Origin: an uncultured Methylomonas sp.
GTDB lineage: Bacteria; Pseudomonadota; Gammaproteobacteria; Methylococcales; Methylomonadaceae
Assembly: GCA_936941155.1 (NCBI GenBank)
Contig: CAKZJE010000031.1
Coordinates: 1 to 64,000, forward strand
Direction: 5' to 3'
DNA: 64,000 nt
Below, one piece after another: positions 42,072 through 51,156 of this stretch. Both the position numbers and the translations under genes were made by a program. Within the stretch, counting starts at the first letter, position 1; each line of letters opens with the position of its first letter. A model generated the notes under the pieces. That model worked only from the letters and a program-made list of their open reading frames with translations, was not told the DNA's origin and did not search any database.

Positions 42072-43205
42072 TTATTCACTGCCTCCCAAACCCAGCCAGT
42101 TGGCTTTTAACGCCACCGCGCCTTTCACGGCAATTTGCTCTGAACCTTTTAACGCGCCGTTAATCATCGAAGTTGCGGCTTGTTTGCCAATCACATTCAC
42201 GGGAATAACGGCAAAACCTTTCGCATTGCGCACAAATAAAAACGCCTTGCCTTCGTTTTGTGCAATCGCGGCATTTGGCACTTCAAACGCCGTGTTAGTA
42301 TTGCCTTGAATCACCGAAATATTCACACTTTGTCCGGCTCGCAACGATTCTTGGTTCGACACAATGACCGCGCGAGCCATCACCGATTGATTGGTCAGAT
42401 TGACGCTTTTGCCTAATAGGGTAATTTTCGCAGTCGCAGGACTGTTGGTAATGGCAACCGTATCGCCAATTTTTACATTGCTGATTTGCTCTTGTGGAAT
42501 GGCAATTTCTAACCAAAGTTGCTCTAAATTCGCCAACCGATATAAAGGAGCAAGCGCATTAAGACGCTCTCCGGCTGTCGCCATGCGTTCTAAAATCACC
42601 CCACTAATTGGAGCAGTTAGTGTGGTTTGACTATTTAATTGCCGAGTTTGCGCTAAACGTTGAATCGCAGTTTCTGACATACCAGCAATTTTCAGCATTT
42701 GTTGAATATTATTTAACTCAGATTCGCGGTCTTGATAAAAGCTGTGGGTTTCTTGCCAGCGTTTTTGCGGAATAATGCCTTCATTGAATAACTTTTTATC
42801 GCGCTGAAAATTATTAAAGGCGAGATTTTTTTCTAAACTGATTTGTAAATAACGGTGTTGTAATTCGACTAAATCAGGACTGTTTAGGGTTGCTAAAACT
42901 TGACCTTTTTTCACCGTATCGCCAACGGTGACATTTAAGCGACTGATTAACGCGGCTTGCGGCGCACTGACGATGGTTTCGTGCTCCGGTGGAATGACTA
43001 CTTTTGCCGGAGCATTTAATAATGGAATGTTCGCAACCGATTTTAATGTGCCGATTTCTACACCTAAATTGCTGATTTGCTCATTAGTTAAAACAATTTG
43101 ATTAGTTGCGGCGTTGAGATTGAAGCTAAAAACAAACAGGCAAGTTAGGACTGCCAGTCCTTTAAAGGACTGGCAGTCCTCTTTAACACTTAATAAATTT
43201 CTCAT
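42072..43205 (-). CDS. Efflux RND periplasmic adaptor (CusB/CzcB type)
   Basis: 377 residues of membrane fusion protein. A signal peptide (about 1-33, with LAVLTCLFVFSFNLNA as the hydrophobic core) precedes biotinyl-lipoyl and helical hairpin regions (SRLNVTVGDTVKKGQVLATLNSPDL at about 90; APISGVILERMATAGERL at about 200). A beta-barrel follows. The start overlaps the TolC-family stop by ATGA. The signal-peptide n-region (VKEDCQSFKGLAVL) is encoded by a 34-bp palindrome. Confidence 0.92.
   Translation of the reverse strand: MRNLLSVKEDCQSFKGLAVLTCLFVFSFNLNAATNQIVLTNEQISNLGVEIGTLKSVANIPLLNAPAKVVIPPEHETIVSAPQAALISRLNVTVGDTVKKGQVLATLNSPDLVELQHRYLQISLEKNLAFNNFQRDKKLFNEGIIPQKRWQETHSFYQDRESELNNIQQMLKIAGMSETAIQRLAQTRQLNSQTTLTAPISGVILERMATAGERLNALAPLYRLANLEQLWLEIAIPQEQISNVKIGDTVAITNSPATAKITLLGKSVNLTNQSVMARAVIVSNQESLRAGQSVNISVIQGNTNTAFEVPNAAIAQNEGKAFLFVRNAKGFAVIPVNVIGKQAATSMINGALKGSEQIAVKGAVALKANWLGLGGSE
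43147..43180. repeat. 34-bp perfect palindrome in the adaptor signal-peptide region
   Basis: AGGACTGCCAGTCCTTT and AAAGGACTGGCAGTCCT are perfectly complementary with no loop base. It is translated as roughly EDCQSFKGLAVL, joining the n-region to the hydrophobic core of the signal peptide. It resembles the 33-nt palindromes in layout but not in sequence. Confidence 0.88.
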
Positions 43206-44461
43206 GGCAATACTCCAACCGCTTGATTGTAAAAGGCTTGGTCGCGTTGCAACATCACCGCCCGTTCTTTTGCATTCAACACAGCGCGTTGCGTTTGCGT
43301 TTGCACCTCTAATAAGTGAAGTAAATTGGACTCCCCCATTTGATAACTAATCTGCATCATCTTTAACCGCTCTTGCGCAACTTTTTTCAGCTCTTCAGCG
43401 GTTTGCATTTCTTTTCGATTCACTTCTAAATTATGCTCGGCTTCGTGATGGGCTTGTTCTAAATCGCGAAAAAGTTGCGCTCGTTCTGCGTTTAATTTAT
43501 TCAACTCCACATTAATTGCTGCCAGTTGTGGCGCGTAATGCGCTTGTCCACCAAACGGCACAGTCACACCGATACTGAACGCTTCGGTATTGTTACTGCG
43601 TTGATCGCCATTGCTAGAGCGGTCGCTATTTACGCCAATCGAAAGATTAGTTTGTCCAGAGCCGACTAAACGCTGCGCTTCCAATTCGGCTTTTTTGCGT
43701 TCAATCTGACTATTCAGCGCGACTAATAACGGATGGTTTTGCTCGATTTCTTTCAGCGCGACCAGTTTTTCCTGATAGTTAGAAGGCACTTTATTGCTTT
43801 GCGTGATGCTTTGATAACGCTTGCGTGCGTGCATTAATTCAGCTTCGGCTAACGTCAGTACTGATTTTTTTTGCAATAATTCCGTTTGCACCAACAATTC
43901 ATCCATGCGCGGCAAATCGCCCAAAGTCACGCGGCGTTTGGTTTTGGCTAATAATGCTTCGTAACTATCCAGTTCAACATGCGCTTGGTCATAACGGATT
44001 TTTTGCACAGCCATATCCCACAACGCCGCGCGAACCAAACCCGCAACGCGCAATTTAGTTGCCGCTGCCATGTTTTCCGCACTTAAATTCGCTTGCGCAG
44101 CGACATTTTTTTCAGCATCGCGTTGTCCCAAATTCCACAACGGGACTTGTACGCCAGCATTCACTACATGCAGTGTGCCGCTGGTGACTTCGGTGTAACT
44201 TAAATTGGCTTGCGATGCGCCCGCCGTCCAACTTTCACCGCGTTTTTGCAAGGCTTTTGCCTCTTCTTCTAGCGATTCTAACCAAGTGAGATCAGGATAT
44301 TTTGCTAAGGTTAAATCAATCAGTTTTGGCAGCGTCAACGCCGGATCAACAGTGATAGCATCTTGATGAGCCACCATAACGTGTGAGTCTTTTGCAAACA
44401 CAGGTAGGGTAGAAATAAAAAATAATGGCAAACAAACGCCTAAATAGCGCAGGCTAGGCAT
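43202..44461 (-). CDS. TolC-family outer membrane channel (CusC/CzcC type)
   Basis: 419 residues. A signal peptide (MPSLRYLGVCLPLFFISTLPVFA) and the two repeated outer-membrane-efflux domains with long helices (for example QRVLTLAEAELMHARKRYQ-like and LEVNRKEMQTAEELKKVAQERL). It forms the outer membrane exit duct for the RND pump. First pump-subunit gene in this part of the operon, overlapping the adaptor gene by 4 nt. Confidence 0.9.
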   Translation of the reverse strand: MPSLRYLGVCLPLFFISTLPVFAKDSHVMVAHQDAITVDPALTLPKLIDLTLAKYPDLTWLESLEEEAKALQKRGESWTAGASQANLSYTEVTSGTLHVVNAGVQVPLWNLGQRDAEKNVAAQANLSAENMAAATKLRVAGLVRAALWDMAVQKIRYDQAHVELDSYEALLAKTKRRVTLGDLPRMDELLVQTELLQKKSVLTLAEAELMHARKRYQSITQSNKVPSNYQEKLVALKEIEQNHPLLVALNSQIERKKAELEAQRLVGSGQTNLSIGVNSDRSSNGDQRSNNTEAFSIGVTVPFGGQAHYAPQLAAINVELNKLNAERAQLFRDLEQAHHEAEHNLEVNRKEMQTAEELKKVAQERLKMMQISYQMGESNLLHLLEVQTQTQRAVLNAKERAVMLQRDQAFYNQAVGVLP

Positions 44462-44504
44462 AAAAACTCCTTGGAAATTGAAACTATACGGTGTTCAAGT
44501 TTTT

Positions 44505-44618
44505 GAACACGATTTGAAAGATTATTGGATGAACAGGATTAAGCAGGAGATGTAATAAATTTCAGGTAAAAACTAATCCTGATTATCGTTAAATCTTATA
44601 ATCGTGTTCAAAAAGTGA
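44505..44618. repeat. Imperfect palindrome with TTTTTGAACACGATT ends
   Basis: TTTTTGAACACGATT (44502-44516 region) and AATCGTGTTCAAAAA (about 44602-44616) are inverted ends around GGATGAACAGGATTAAGCAG-like sequence. The layout resembles the composite repeats of the TA array and the segment 21558-21631 upstream of ROCO 2, which has similar AACACGA / TCGTGTT ends. Confidence 0.7.
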
Positions 44619-45015
44619 GGCAAGGCGGTGCGCGAGGCGATTGGGGCGAGTGAGCAAAGGTTTTTGAGCTGTGTTGTGATTGTGGTGAAAAGTTGATTTC
44701 ACAGCCAACTACAGCAAGGGAAAGGGAAATATAACTCGGTAACGGGTAAAGCTCGGGAGATAAATCATCAATATTGTTATGCTGATTTTCAATGCCGGTG
44801 CTGATGCTAACGATTGCATCATCTAAATTTGCTAAATAATCGAAAGATTTTAATGCAGGAAAGTTTTCAGGAATTGCAACACTGTAAATCTCAAAATTGG
44901 GAAGGTGTAATCCAAATTGCGAAAAATTATTGCTCGAATGCGCGTGTACTAGCGGTGCTATCAATTGCAGCAAGGCTAATAAAACCAGTAAATAACGGCG
45001 CAGAGTTAAAGTCAT
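44608..45015 (-). CDS. Small exported protein upstream of the efflux operon
   Basis: 135 residues with a signal peptide (RRYLLVLLALLQLIAPLVHA) and an His-containing start of the mature part (HSSNNFSQ). The C-terminal SPQSPRAPPCLTF resembles the RAPP tail of DUF2946-like proteins that sit beside copper and cobalt-zinc efflux genes. Function unknown; a periplasmic metal-related role is inferred from position. Confidence 0.65.
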   Translation of the reverse strand: MTLTLRRYLLVLLALLQLIAPLVHAHSSNNFSQFGLHLPNFEIYSVAIPENFPALKSFDYLANLDDAIVSISTGIENQHNNIDDLSPELYPLPSYISLSLAVVGCEINFSPQSQHSSKTFAHSPQSPRAPPCLTF

Positions 45016-45105
45016 TCTTTGGACAGTGCTATAAAAGTTAATAGTTTTGACGAAGTGTTTTATTATAACCGGATTGACTCAAAAACTTGTGATAACTCTT
45101 TCATC

Positions 45106-45723
45106 ATGCAAACACACACTGACCAAATTAAACAACGCTATAATCGCATCGCGCCTTTTTTTGATGGTATGGAAGCCTGTTTTGAAGGGCTGTTTTTCAA
45201 GCGGTGGCGGCAGCGATTGTGGGAAAAAGCGCAAGGAAAACATATTCTGGAAGTGGGCGTGGGGACAGGTAAAAATTTTGATTTTTATCCCAGCAATGCA
45301 AAAATCACCGCGATTGATTTTAGTGAGAAGATGCTGGCGATTGCGAAACAAAAGGCGGAAAAACGCTATGTGGATGTGAGTTTGAATTTGATGGATGTCG
45401 AGTATTTAGACTATGGCGACAATTGTTTTGATACGGTGATTGCGAGCTTTGTGTTTTGTTCTGTGCCGCATCCGCGTAGAGGTTTAAAGGAGTTGCACCG
45501 CGTTTGTAAGCCGGGTGGTAAGGTGATTTTATTAGAGCATGAAATCAGCGGCAATGAGACGCTGGCAAACATCATGAATAAGTTGAATCCGTTGGTGGTG
45601 AAAACAGTGGGAGCGAATATTAATCGGCAGACGCTGAATGCGGTAAAAAGTTGTGGCTTTAAAATGGTGTATGTGGATTGTGTGGGCGGGGATGTGGTGA
45701 AGGTAATTGAGGCGGTGAAGTAA
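45106..45723 (+). CDS. Class I SAM-dependent methyltransferase
   Basis: 205 residues from MQTHTDQIKQRYNRIAPFFDGME. SAM motif I is ILEVGVGTGKNF (about 46-57), motif II ITAIDFSEKML, and motif III KPGGKVILLEH (about 142). It is closest in outline to UbiE/phospholipid N-methyltransferase-like proteins; the substrate is unknown. The start at 45106 fits family length better than the upstream frame. The xisH gene overlaps its stop. Confidence 0.85.
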   Translation: MQTHTDQIKQRYNRIAPFFDGMEACFEGLFFKRWRQRLWEKAQGKHILEVGVGTGKNFDFYPSNAKITAIDFSEKMLAIAKQKAEKRYVDVSLNLMDVEYLDYGDNCFDTVIASFVFCSVPHPRRGLKELHRVCKPGGKVILLEHEISGNETLANIMNKLNPLVVKTVGANINRQTLNAVKSCGFKMVYVDCVGGDVVKVIEAVK

Positions 45724-46142
45724 TGTCAGCCAAAGATTTGTTTCATCAAGCAGTAAAAACAGCATTACAAAAAGAAAACTGGCTGATCACAAATGACCCG
45801 TTGAGATTGCCATTCGGACTGTTCAATTTTTATATTGATTTAGGCGCGGAAGAAATGATTGCTGCTGAAAAAGAACAACGGCAAATTGCGATTGAAATTA
45901 AAAGTTTTACTGCCGCATCAACCATTAATGAATTTCATACGGTACTTGGACAATTTTTAAATTACAAATTAGCTTTAAAAATTCAGCAACCGCAACGAGT
46001 TTTATATTTAGCCGTACCTGTTGATATTTATGAATCATTTTTTCAAATTGATTTTACAAAAGAGGCAGTTCAGTATTACCAATTGAAAATAATAGTTTAC
46101 GATCCGCAAAACGAGGAGATTTTAGAATGGATAGAACCATAG
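45723..46142 (+). CDS. xisH: XisH-family protein
   Basis: 139 residues with the endonuclease-like core of XisH: MSAKDLFHQAVKTALQKENW, FYIDLGAEEMIAAEK and IAIEIKSFTAASTINEFHTVLGQFLNY (Asp, Glu and Lys of a PD-ExK-type site). XisH was named as an fdxN element excision controlling factor in cyanobacteria; its real function is unclear, and XisH/XisI pairs behave like accessory modules. The ATG overlaps the methyltransferase stop (TAATG). Confidence 0.9.
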   Translation: MSAKDLFHQAVKTALQKENWLITNDPLRLPFGLFNFYIDLGAEEMIAAEKEQRQIAIEIKSFTAASTINEFHTVLGQFLNYKLALKIQQPQRVLYLAVPVDIYESFFQIDFTKEAVQYYQLKIIVYDPQNEEILEWIEP

Positions 46143-46462
46143 AATACCGAGAAACTGTGAAAGAATTAATTGCTGATTATGCAAAACAAGACAAACAAGA
46201 AAATGGCATTGAACAGGAATTAATTTTTGATACTGAACATGACCATTATCTGTTCTTTAGAGTTGGCTGGGATAATATGCGATGGGTTTATTCTGTCTGC
46301 TTACATTTTGATATTAAAGACGGCAAAATTTGGATTCAGCATAATGGATTTGAAGCCGATGTTGCGGCGCAATTGGTGGAAAGAGGCGTACCGAAAAGCG
46401 ATATTGTGTTGGGATTTTTTGCACCGTATCGGCGTAAATTAACCGAATATGCCGCTACATAA
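46127..46462 (+). CDS. xisI: XisI-family protein
   Basis: 111 residues, the usual partner of XisH, with RETVKELIADYAK, DTEHDHYLFFRVGWDNMRW, HFDIKDGKIWIQHNG and LVERGVPKSDIVLGFFAPYRRKLTEYA. It overlaps xisH by 16 nt. The pair is complete and the coding frames look intact. Confidence 0.92.
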   Translation: MDRTIEYRETVKELIADYAKQDKQENGIEQELIFDTEHDHYLFFRVGWDNMRWVYSVCLHFDIKDGKIWIQHNGFEADVAAQLVERGVPKSDIVLGFFAPYRRKLTEYAAT

Positions 46463-46577
46463 TTTTTCGATGAAGATATTTTTAAGACTCATTCCCACAC
46501 CAAAGCATGGGAATGATAAAGAAATATCAGACTAAACGTGACGCATTGAGCAATGCAATTAGCCTGTTAATAAGACC

Positions 46578-47129
46578 TTATTTTGTGTAGCTAACTCTAA
46601 CAGTACCAAGGCTGTTCATATAAGCCCCAATACGTTTTGCAATCGCAACCTCAACACCACCAACAGAAGTACTTACTTTAGTCTCAAGACCGAAACCACA
46701 AGGGAACAATTGAGCATCTAAAATTGCAAGACGTGTATTGTGGTTTTCATTAATTGCTTTTGCTTTAAAGTTAGCCAAAGAATTTGTTGATTTACCAGTA
46801 TCTAAAGCCACAGTACCATCAGGTAATGTTACTACTACACGCGCAGAAGTTACAGCAAGCGCAGTGTTTGCAGCAACTACTTTTGCAGCAGCCAAATCAG
46901 CCAATACTTGATACTGAGCATCAGTTGCAGTCGCAAAATTAGAAACAGGAGTCATTGCACTAGAAAATGCAGCTATGTCTGTTGGTGCTAACTGTGCATT
47001 TAATTTGTTATAGCCAGAGCTAACAACTAATTGATACATATCTGGTGCACACTCAAGAGCAAATGCACTAGAGCTTGTAATTAATAATCCAGCTAACATC
47101 AGAGCGCGTGAAACTTTATTCATTGTCAT
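46578..47129 (-). CDS. Exported Cache-like protein, probably phosphate-regulated
   Basis: 183 residues; the start could be MTMNK or MNK two codons later. A signal peptide (about 1-25, ending SSAFA) leads to a domain with VVVTLPDGTVALDTGK, INENHNTRLAILDAQLFPCG and a C-terminal KRIGAYMNSLGTVRVSYTK. These resemble Cache-like ligand-binding domains. The two Cys may pair. A row of five PhoB-box repeats lies about 140-190 nt upstream on its strand. Confidence 0.72.
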   Translation of the reverse strand: MTMNKVSRALMLAGLLITSSSAFALECAPDMYQLVVSSGYNKLNAQLAPTDIAAFSSAMTPVSNFATATDAQYQVLADLAAAKVVAANTALAVTSARVVVTLPDGTVALDTGKSTNSLANFKAKAINENHNTRLAILDAQLFPCGFGLETKVSTSVGGVEVAIAKRIGAYMNSLGTVRVSYTK

Positions 47130-47270
47130 TTTTTATTTCCCATTATATTTTCTGTGATAGCGACACATTTAAAAAAGGTGGTGTGTCAGTGTGTGCAACA
47201 TAAAATCATAACTTAAGACTCATCTATGTTTTATGCAGCTCTTATGCTATCAACGTCCGGTTACGAACCG

Positions 47271-47321
47271 GTGACAATCTAATGACAAAGCAGTGACAAA
47301 TGAATGACAGTTTAATGACAA
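47271..47321 (-). promoter_or_regulatory. Tandem PhoB-box array (five TGTCAY repeats)
   Basis: On the minus strand TTGTCAT, CTGTCAT, TTGTCAC, TTGTCAT and TTGTCAC occur at exactly 11-nt intervals with 4-nt spacers (plus-strand units at 47271, 47282, 47293, 47304, 47315). The 7-4-7 layout CTGTCAT-TCAT-TTGTCAC is the Pho box to which phosphorylated PhoB binds. A CCGGTTCGTAACCGG hairpin follows toward the gene at 46578-47129. Confidence 0.8.
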
Positions 47322-47370
47322 AACCCATCTGTTAAGCCGTTATTTGTTTAAACCCAGCAGTCTTTTTAGC

Positions 47371-49026
47371 TTAACGTAAAGGCTTGCCATCCCCAAACGC
47401 ATTCAATGAAACTTCAAAATAGAAGAAATTACCTGCTTGATCTGTGTAAGCTCCATTGCCGCCATTGGCAACAGATCTAGACATATCTTTCGTAAAACCA
47501 CCCGGTTCAAAGTGAGCATAACTCAAGCTCCACTCAATATAGTGATTGAGTTGATGCACGAAGCGAACATCAAATTCATGCCCTAAAAAGCTGCCGCTAT
47601 TGCCTTTTCTATCGCGTATATTAGCCCGATTCCAAGCCTCGGTATCACTGGCTAACCAATAAGCGTTATAGCCCGTTTCAACTTTCAGGTTTTTATATGG
47701 GGCAAATTCAAGCCGCGCTTTAGGCGCGTGAACGTTATCCCAAGAAAAATAATCGTTGCGTGACCAAGGCTGATTAAAGCCATAAAAAGCATCAAACTTG
47801 TTATTAACATCATCTGTGGCAATGCCCACAGCAGGTGTATTGGGTTTTTTATCACCACTGCCATAACCATAATACAAACTGGCTCTCGGTTTCCATTCGT
47901 GGTCAACACTATAGCCAAGCTCCAACGAGTAAGCAATGGCATCATGCTGCAACATCACTTGTTGATTATTAGGTTTCGCTGTTGTACCTAAATTACGAGT
48001 GACCCCAAAACGTCCAAACTGTTTGTTAATATCCGCATCAAAATCAAAACCGCTATCGCCAAATAAGCCATAAACTCTAAGACCGGGTGCGTAAAGATCT
48101 ATGTCGTTTTTGCGATTAGCGGTCACTGTGTTGTACGGGTCGCCATTGACTTTACGACCTAAAAAATAAGGCTGAATGGTGATAAATTTTGACCATTCCC
48201 GAATGCTTAACACCCCGCCGTAAATCCAATTATCCTCATCAGAGCGGTCAAATTTATATTTCAAACGCTCAACCGGATGAAACGCGAAAGTATCCAAATC
48301 CCAGTTATTTTCCTTTTTCCCGAAGCGAACGCGAAACCCCTCAAAGTTATTCGTGGTGTTGCGAAATTGGTTGTTACCGATTAAACGTCTATCTAGCAAC
48401 TCTAAAGATTGCCGCCCAACACGCACACTTAGCGGACGATTTAAGCCTAACGCATCATCAAAATACAACTCAACATACGCTTGAATCAGATCAAACTCAT
48501 TCACATCTGCATCGGTTTTTTCATATAAACCATTGTAACTACGCGAATCTTGGAACTCGACCACCGCACGCAAAGGATCAAGAATCTCTTTTATTCCAAT
48601 ATAAGCACGCGTTCTGAGCAACCAAAGATTATCCGGTTTATCACGAAACGCATTTGGCAAAGTCACGCCACTCTCATTGGTGCGGCGGCGATAATCGTTT
48701 TCACGGTATTCATAACGATTACGAAAATCTAAGCCTACATCCAACCAAGTAATATCTTTAAACTGTTCAAACTGGGTTTTGCTTAAATTGCGCACATAAC
48801 GTGGAGGCTCAGGTTCTGGCTCAACTCGATAGCCTTTTGTTTTCACAAAATAACTAGGATCATTTTCTTTTGCCAACTCTTTTTTTCTGATTTCAATTTG
48901 CGCAGCTTCATGTCGTTGACGCTCAGACTCAACAGCCTCTTCTTCAGCAGTGGCTGCGAATGTAACTTGAGTGCTCAGCAACACATTCAGTATTGCTGTA
49001 ACAACAAGACGGTTTTTAGATAGCAT
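47371..49026 (-). CDS. Alginate-export-type outer membrane porin
   Basis: 551 residues. A signal peptide (about 1-24), a charged helical part (about 25-60, EESEVESERQRHEAAQ-like) and then a beta-barrel of the alginate_exp family (WLDVGLDFRNRYEYRENDYR, LWLLRTRAYIG, VRVGRQSLELLDRRLIGNNQFRN and a final FYFEVSLNAF). Substrates of such porins vary. It stands alone; algZ-algR lie 3.7 kb away but need not be linked. Confidence 0.87.
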   Translation of the reverse strand: MLSKNRLVVTAILNVLLSTQVTFAATAEEEAVESERQRHEAAQIEIRKKELAKENDPSYFVKTKGYRVEPEPEPPRYVRNLSKTQFEQFKDITWLDVGLDFRNRYEYRENDYRRRTNESGVTLPNAFRDKPDNLWLLRTRAYIGIKEILDPLRAVVEFQDSRSYNGLYEKTDADVNEFDLIQAYVELYFDDALGLNRPLSVRVGRQSLELLDRRLIGNNQFRNTTNNFEGFRVRFGKKENNWDLDTFAFHPVERLKYKFDRSDEDNWIYGGVLSIREWSKFITIQPYFLGRKVNGDPYNTVTANRKNDIDLYAPGLRVYGLFGDSGFDFDADINKQFGRFGVTRNLGTTAKPNNQQVMLQHDAIAYSLELGYSVDHEWKPRASLYYGYGSGDKKPNTPAVGIATDDVNNKFDAFYGFNQPWSRNDYFSWDNVHAPKARLEFAPYKNLKVETGYNAYWLASDTEAWNRANIRDRKGNSGSFLGHEFDVRFVHQLNHYIEWSLSYAHFEPGGFTKDMSRSVANGGNGAYTDQAGNFFYFEVSLNAFGDGKPLR

Positions 49027-49433
49027 TTTCTTAACTCCAAAAAGTTTTAAATGATTTTTGACAGATGTTAAACAAGATTGAATTTTTAATAAAACGATGA
49101 TATTGGATATTTATATCGTTTAATTAGATAATAAAACTGTGTTGAGTGCATTTTTTACAAAGAAAAACAGATGAAAACCGCTAGGAGTTAAATACAGATG
49201 TCATCGTGATTAGAAACGTGCTGAACAATTTAAGCGCTGAGGGCGGTATGGGCTTCATGTATATCGGTCATGGTTTTTCCTATGTTTAGTGGTTAATGTG
49301 AGTTTTTACAACGTGGAATTTTTTCTGTCTGAATCAAGATTTACAGGATTTTTGGATTCTCAGGATTGCTAAGAAATCATCCTGTTAATCTTTTAATCCT
49401 GAAAATCTTGATTCAGACAATCAGGTTTTAAAG
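49027..49433. other. Intergenic region between porin and cysE
   Basis: No credible gene. It contains AT-rich sequence with the porin promoter region, a 13-codon frame at 49230-49271 that I do not accept as a gene, and the palindromic repeat at 49326-49419. Confidence 0.55.
49326..49419. repeat. Long palindromic repeat, TGTCTGAATCAAGATT ends
   Basis: Perfect 16-nt terminal arms TGTCTGAATCAAGATT / AATCTTGATTCAGACA enclose TACAGGATTTTTGGATTC, ATCATCCTGTTAATC and AATCCTGAAA. It is the same family as the composite repeats of the TA array but lacks the GAGGGTGG hairpin. The arm differs from copy d (AAGATT against AGAATT), and both arms changed together. Confidence 0.87.
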
Positions 49434-50306
49434 TTACGGCGAATTGGTAATGATTTCGCTGTCTACTTTGGATTGTGAAACTAAGCTATTCTGTGGAACG
49501 CTGTGAGTCAGCCAAACGTTGCCGCCAATGGTTGAGCCATTTCCGATAGTGATGCGACCTAAAATAGTCGCTCCGGCATAAATCACTACATCGTCTTCAA
49601 TAATCGGGTGACGTTCATTACCTTTGACTAATGAGCCATCCGCTTCTTTCGGGAAACGCTTTGCGCCTAATGTCACCGCTTGATAAATCCGCACATGATT
49701 GCCAATCACAGCCGTTTCACCAATCACTACGCCTGTGCCGTGATCTATGAAAAAGCTCGCGCCGATTTTCGCGCCCGGATGAATATCAATTCCGGTTGCC
49801 GAATGCGAGATTTCAGCAATCATTCGCGCAACTAGTGACGCACCTAATAAATGTAATTCATGCGCAATACGGTGATTAATCAACGCAATCATGCTGGGAT
49901 AACAAACCAGAATTTCATCTAAACTGGTGGCTGCGGGATCGCCTTCGTAAGCAGCGAGCAAGTCACTATCTAAAAGCTGGCGAATTCTGGGGAGGCGGGT
50001 GGCAAATTCTTGATTAATCGCCGCCGCTGATTCACGACAATTAAAATCAGGCAGATTATTTTGCTCAGCTTTAAAGCGGCATTCGAGGCGAATTTGCTCA
50101 AATAATGCAGTTAGCGCGATGTCCAAAGTATGCCCAACAAAATAATCAATACCTTCGTTTGAACGTTGACCTGTTCCTAAACGATTCGGATAAAGCACAG
50201 ACGATAAGTCGTTTAATATTTCAACTAACACTTTGCGCGAAGGGAGTTTTGGCGGCTTACCCACACGATGGCGATTTTCCAATGATTTCAAACGCAAAAT
50301 ACGCAA
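49434..50306 (-). CDS. cysE: Serine O-acetyltransferase
   Basis: 290 residues of the EpsC/CysE group. A helical N-terminal half precedes the left-handed beta-helix with GIDIHPGAKIGASFFIDHGTGVVIGE, the catalytic His in DHGTG, and the NERHPIIEDDVVIYAGATILG hexapeptide turns. It makes O-acetylserine for cysteine synthesis. The start is probably a TTG; no ATG fits. It diverges from the acetyltransferase gene to the right. Confidence 0.9.
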   Translation of the reverse strand: MRILRLKSLENRHRVGKPPKLPSRKVLVEILNDLSSVLYPNRLGTGQRSNEGIDYFVGHTLDIALTALFEQIRLECRFKAEQNNLPDFNCRESAAAINQEFATRLPRIRQLLDSDLLAAYEGDPAATSLDEILVCYPSMIALINHRIAHELHLLGASLVARMIAEISHSATGIDIHPGAKIGASFFIDHGTGVVIGETAVIGNHVRIYQAVTLGAKRFPKEADGSLVKGNERHPIIEDDVVIYAGATILGRITIGNGSTIGGNVWLTHSVPQNSLVSQSKVDSEIITNSP

Positions 50307-50426
50307 TTTCGGCGCAAATCAAGCAAAAACAAAAGAGTCAAACTAGAGAAAAAACGCCACTTTGTTTGATATGATAGCGGTTAGAGTCCTTTGCATGATG
50401 TTTTTAACTTTTCAGGAATAACTAAC

Positions 50427-51023
50427 ATGGCGGAAATAGCAGCACAAAAATTTCTCTATACAAAAGAGTTTTTTCACGACCAAATTGCAAGTCTTGGTTG
50501 GACTATCGGTGATTTTACTTACGGCAAACCTGCTGTGATGGGCGAAAAACAAGCTAAATTACACATGGGTAAGTTTTGTTCCATTGCAGGCGGTGTCAAA
50601 ATATTTTTAGGGCGCGAACACCGCACAGATTGGGTGACGACCTATCCATTTCCTGCATTAGTTAGAAACACTTGGACAAAAGCAAAAGGCATCAAAGGTC
50701 ATACTAAAACCAAAGGTGATGTGACGATTGGAAATGATGTTTGGCTGGCGACAGATAGCACGATTTTATCTGGCGTTTCGATTGGCACAGGTGCTGTTGT
50801 GGCAACACACGCGCTTGTGACTAAAGATGTGCCGCCTTACAGTGTGGTGGCAGGTGTGCCTGCTAAAATCATTCGTTATCGTTTTGAGCCTGAGATTATC
50901 GAAAAATTGCTTGCCACAAAATGGTGGGATCGCAGTATTGACGATATTAATAACATGATGCCTTTTCTACTTTCAGGCGATGCAATGGCTGTTATTAATT
51001 GGTTGGAAACACACCCCGTGTAA
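50427..51023 (+). CDS. CatB-like hexapeptide acetyltransferase
   Basis: 198 residues from MAEIAAQKFLYTKEFF. The left-handed beta-helix has the xenobiotic-acetyltransferase pattern FTYGKPAVM, FCSIAGGVKIFLGREHRTDWVTTYPF (His in GREHRTDW), GDVTIGNDVWLATDSTILSGVSIG and YSVVAGVPAKIIRYRF. Such proteins acetylate chloramphenicol-like compounds or sugars; the substrate is not predictable. AGGA precedes the chosen ATG; an earlier start at 50391 lacks support. Confidence 0.88.
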   Translation: MAEIAAQKFLYTKEFFHDQIASLGWTIGDFTYGKPAVMGEKQAKLHMGKFCSIAGGVKIFLGREHRTDWVTTYPFPALVRNTWTKAKGIKGHTKTKGDVTIGNDVWLATDSTILSGVSIGTGAVVATHALVTKDVPPYSVVAGVPAKIIRYRFEPEIIEKLLATKWWDRSIDDINNMMPFLLSGDAMAVINWLETHPV

Positions 51024-51156
51024 TTGCTAGCAAACGATTTATGGAACGGTTTTTTATATTCCATTGATCGTTTCATTTAAATGATTAACGAATATTACGC
51101 GCTGTAAATCATGCTGAGCGATTACAGCGATTTGCAGATAAATTACGAAATTTTCT

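Noticed and set aside
49230-49271. Thirteen-codon frame MTDIHEAHTALSA with a weak ribosome site
   Set aside because: Too short to support; no conserved partner or terminator seen. It may be the end of a lost gene.
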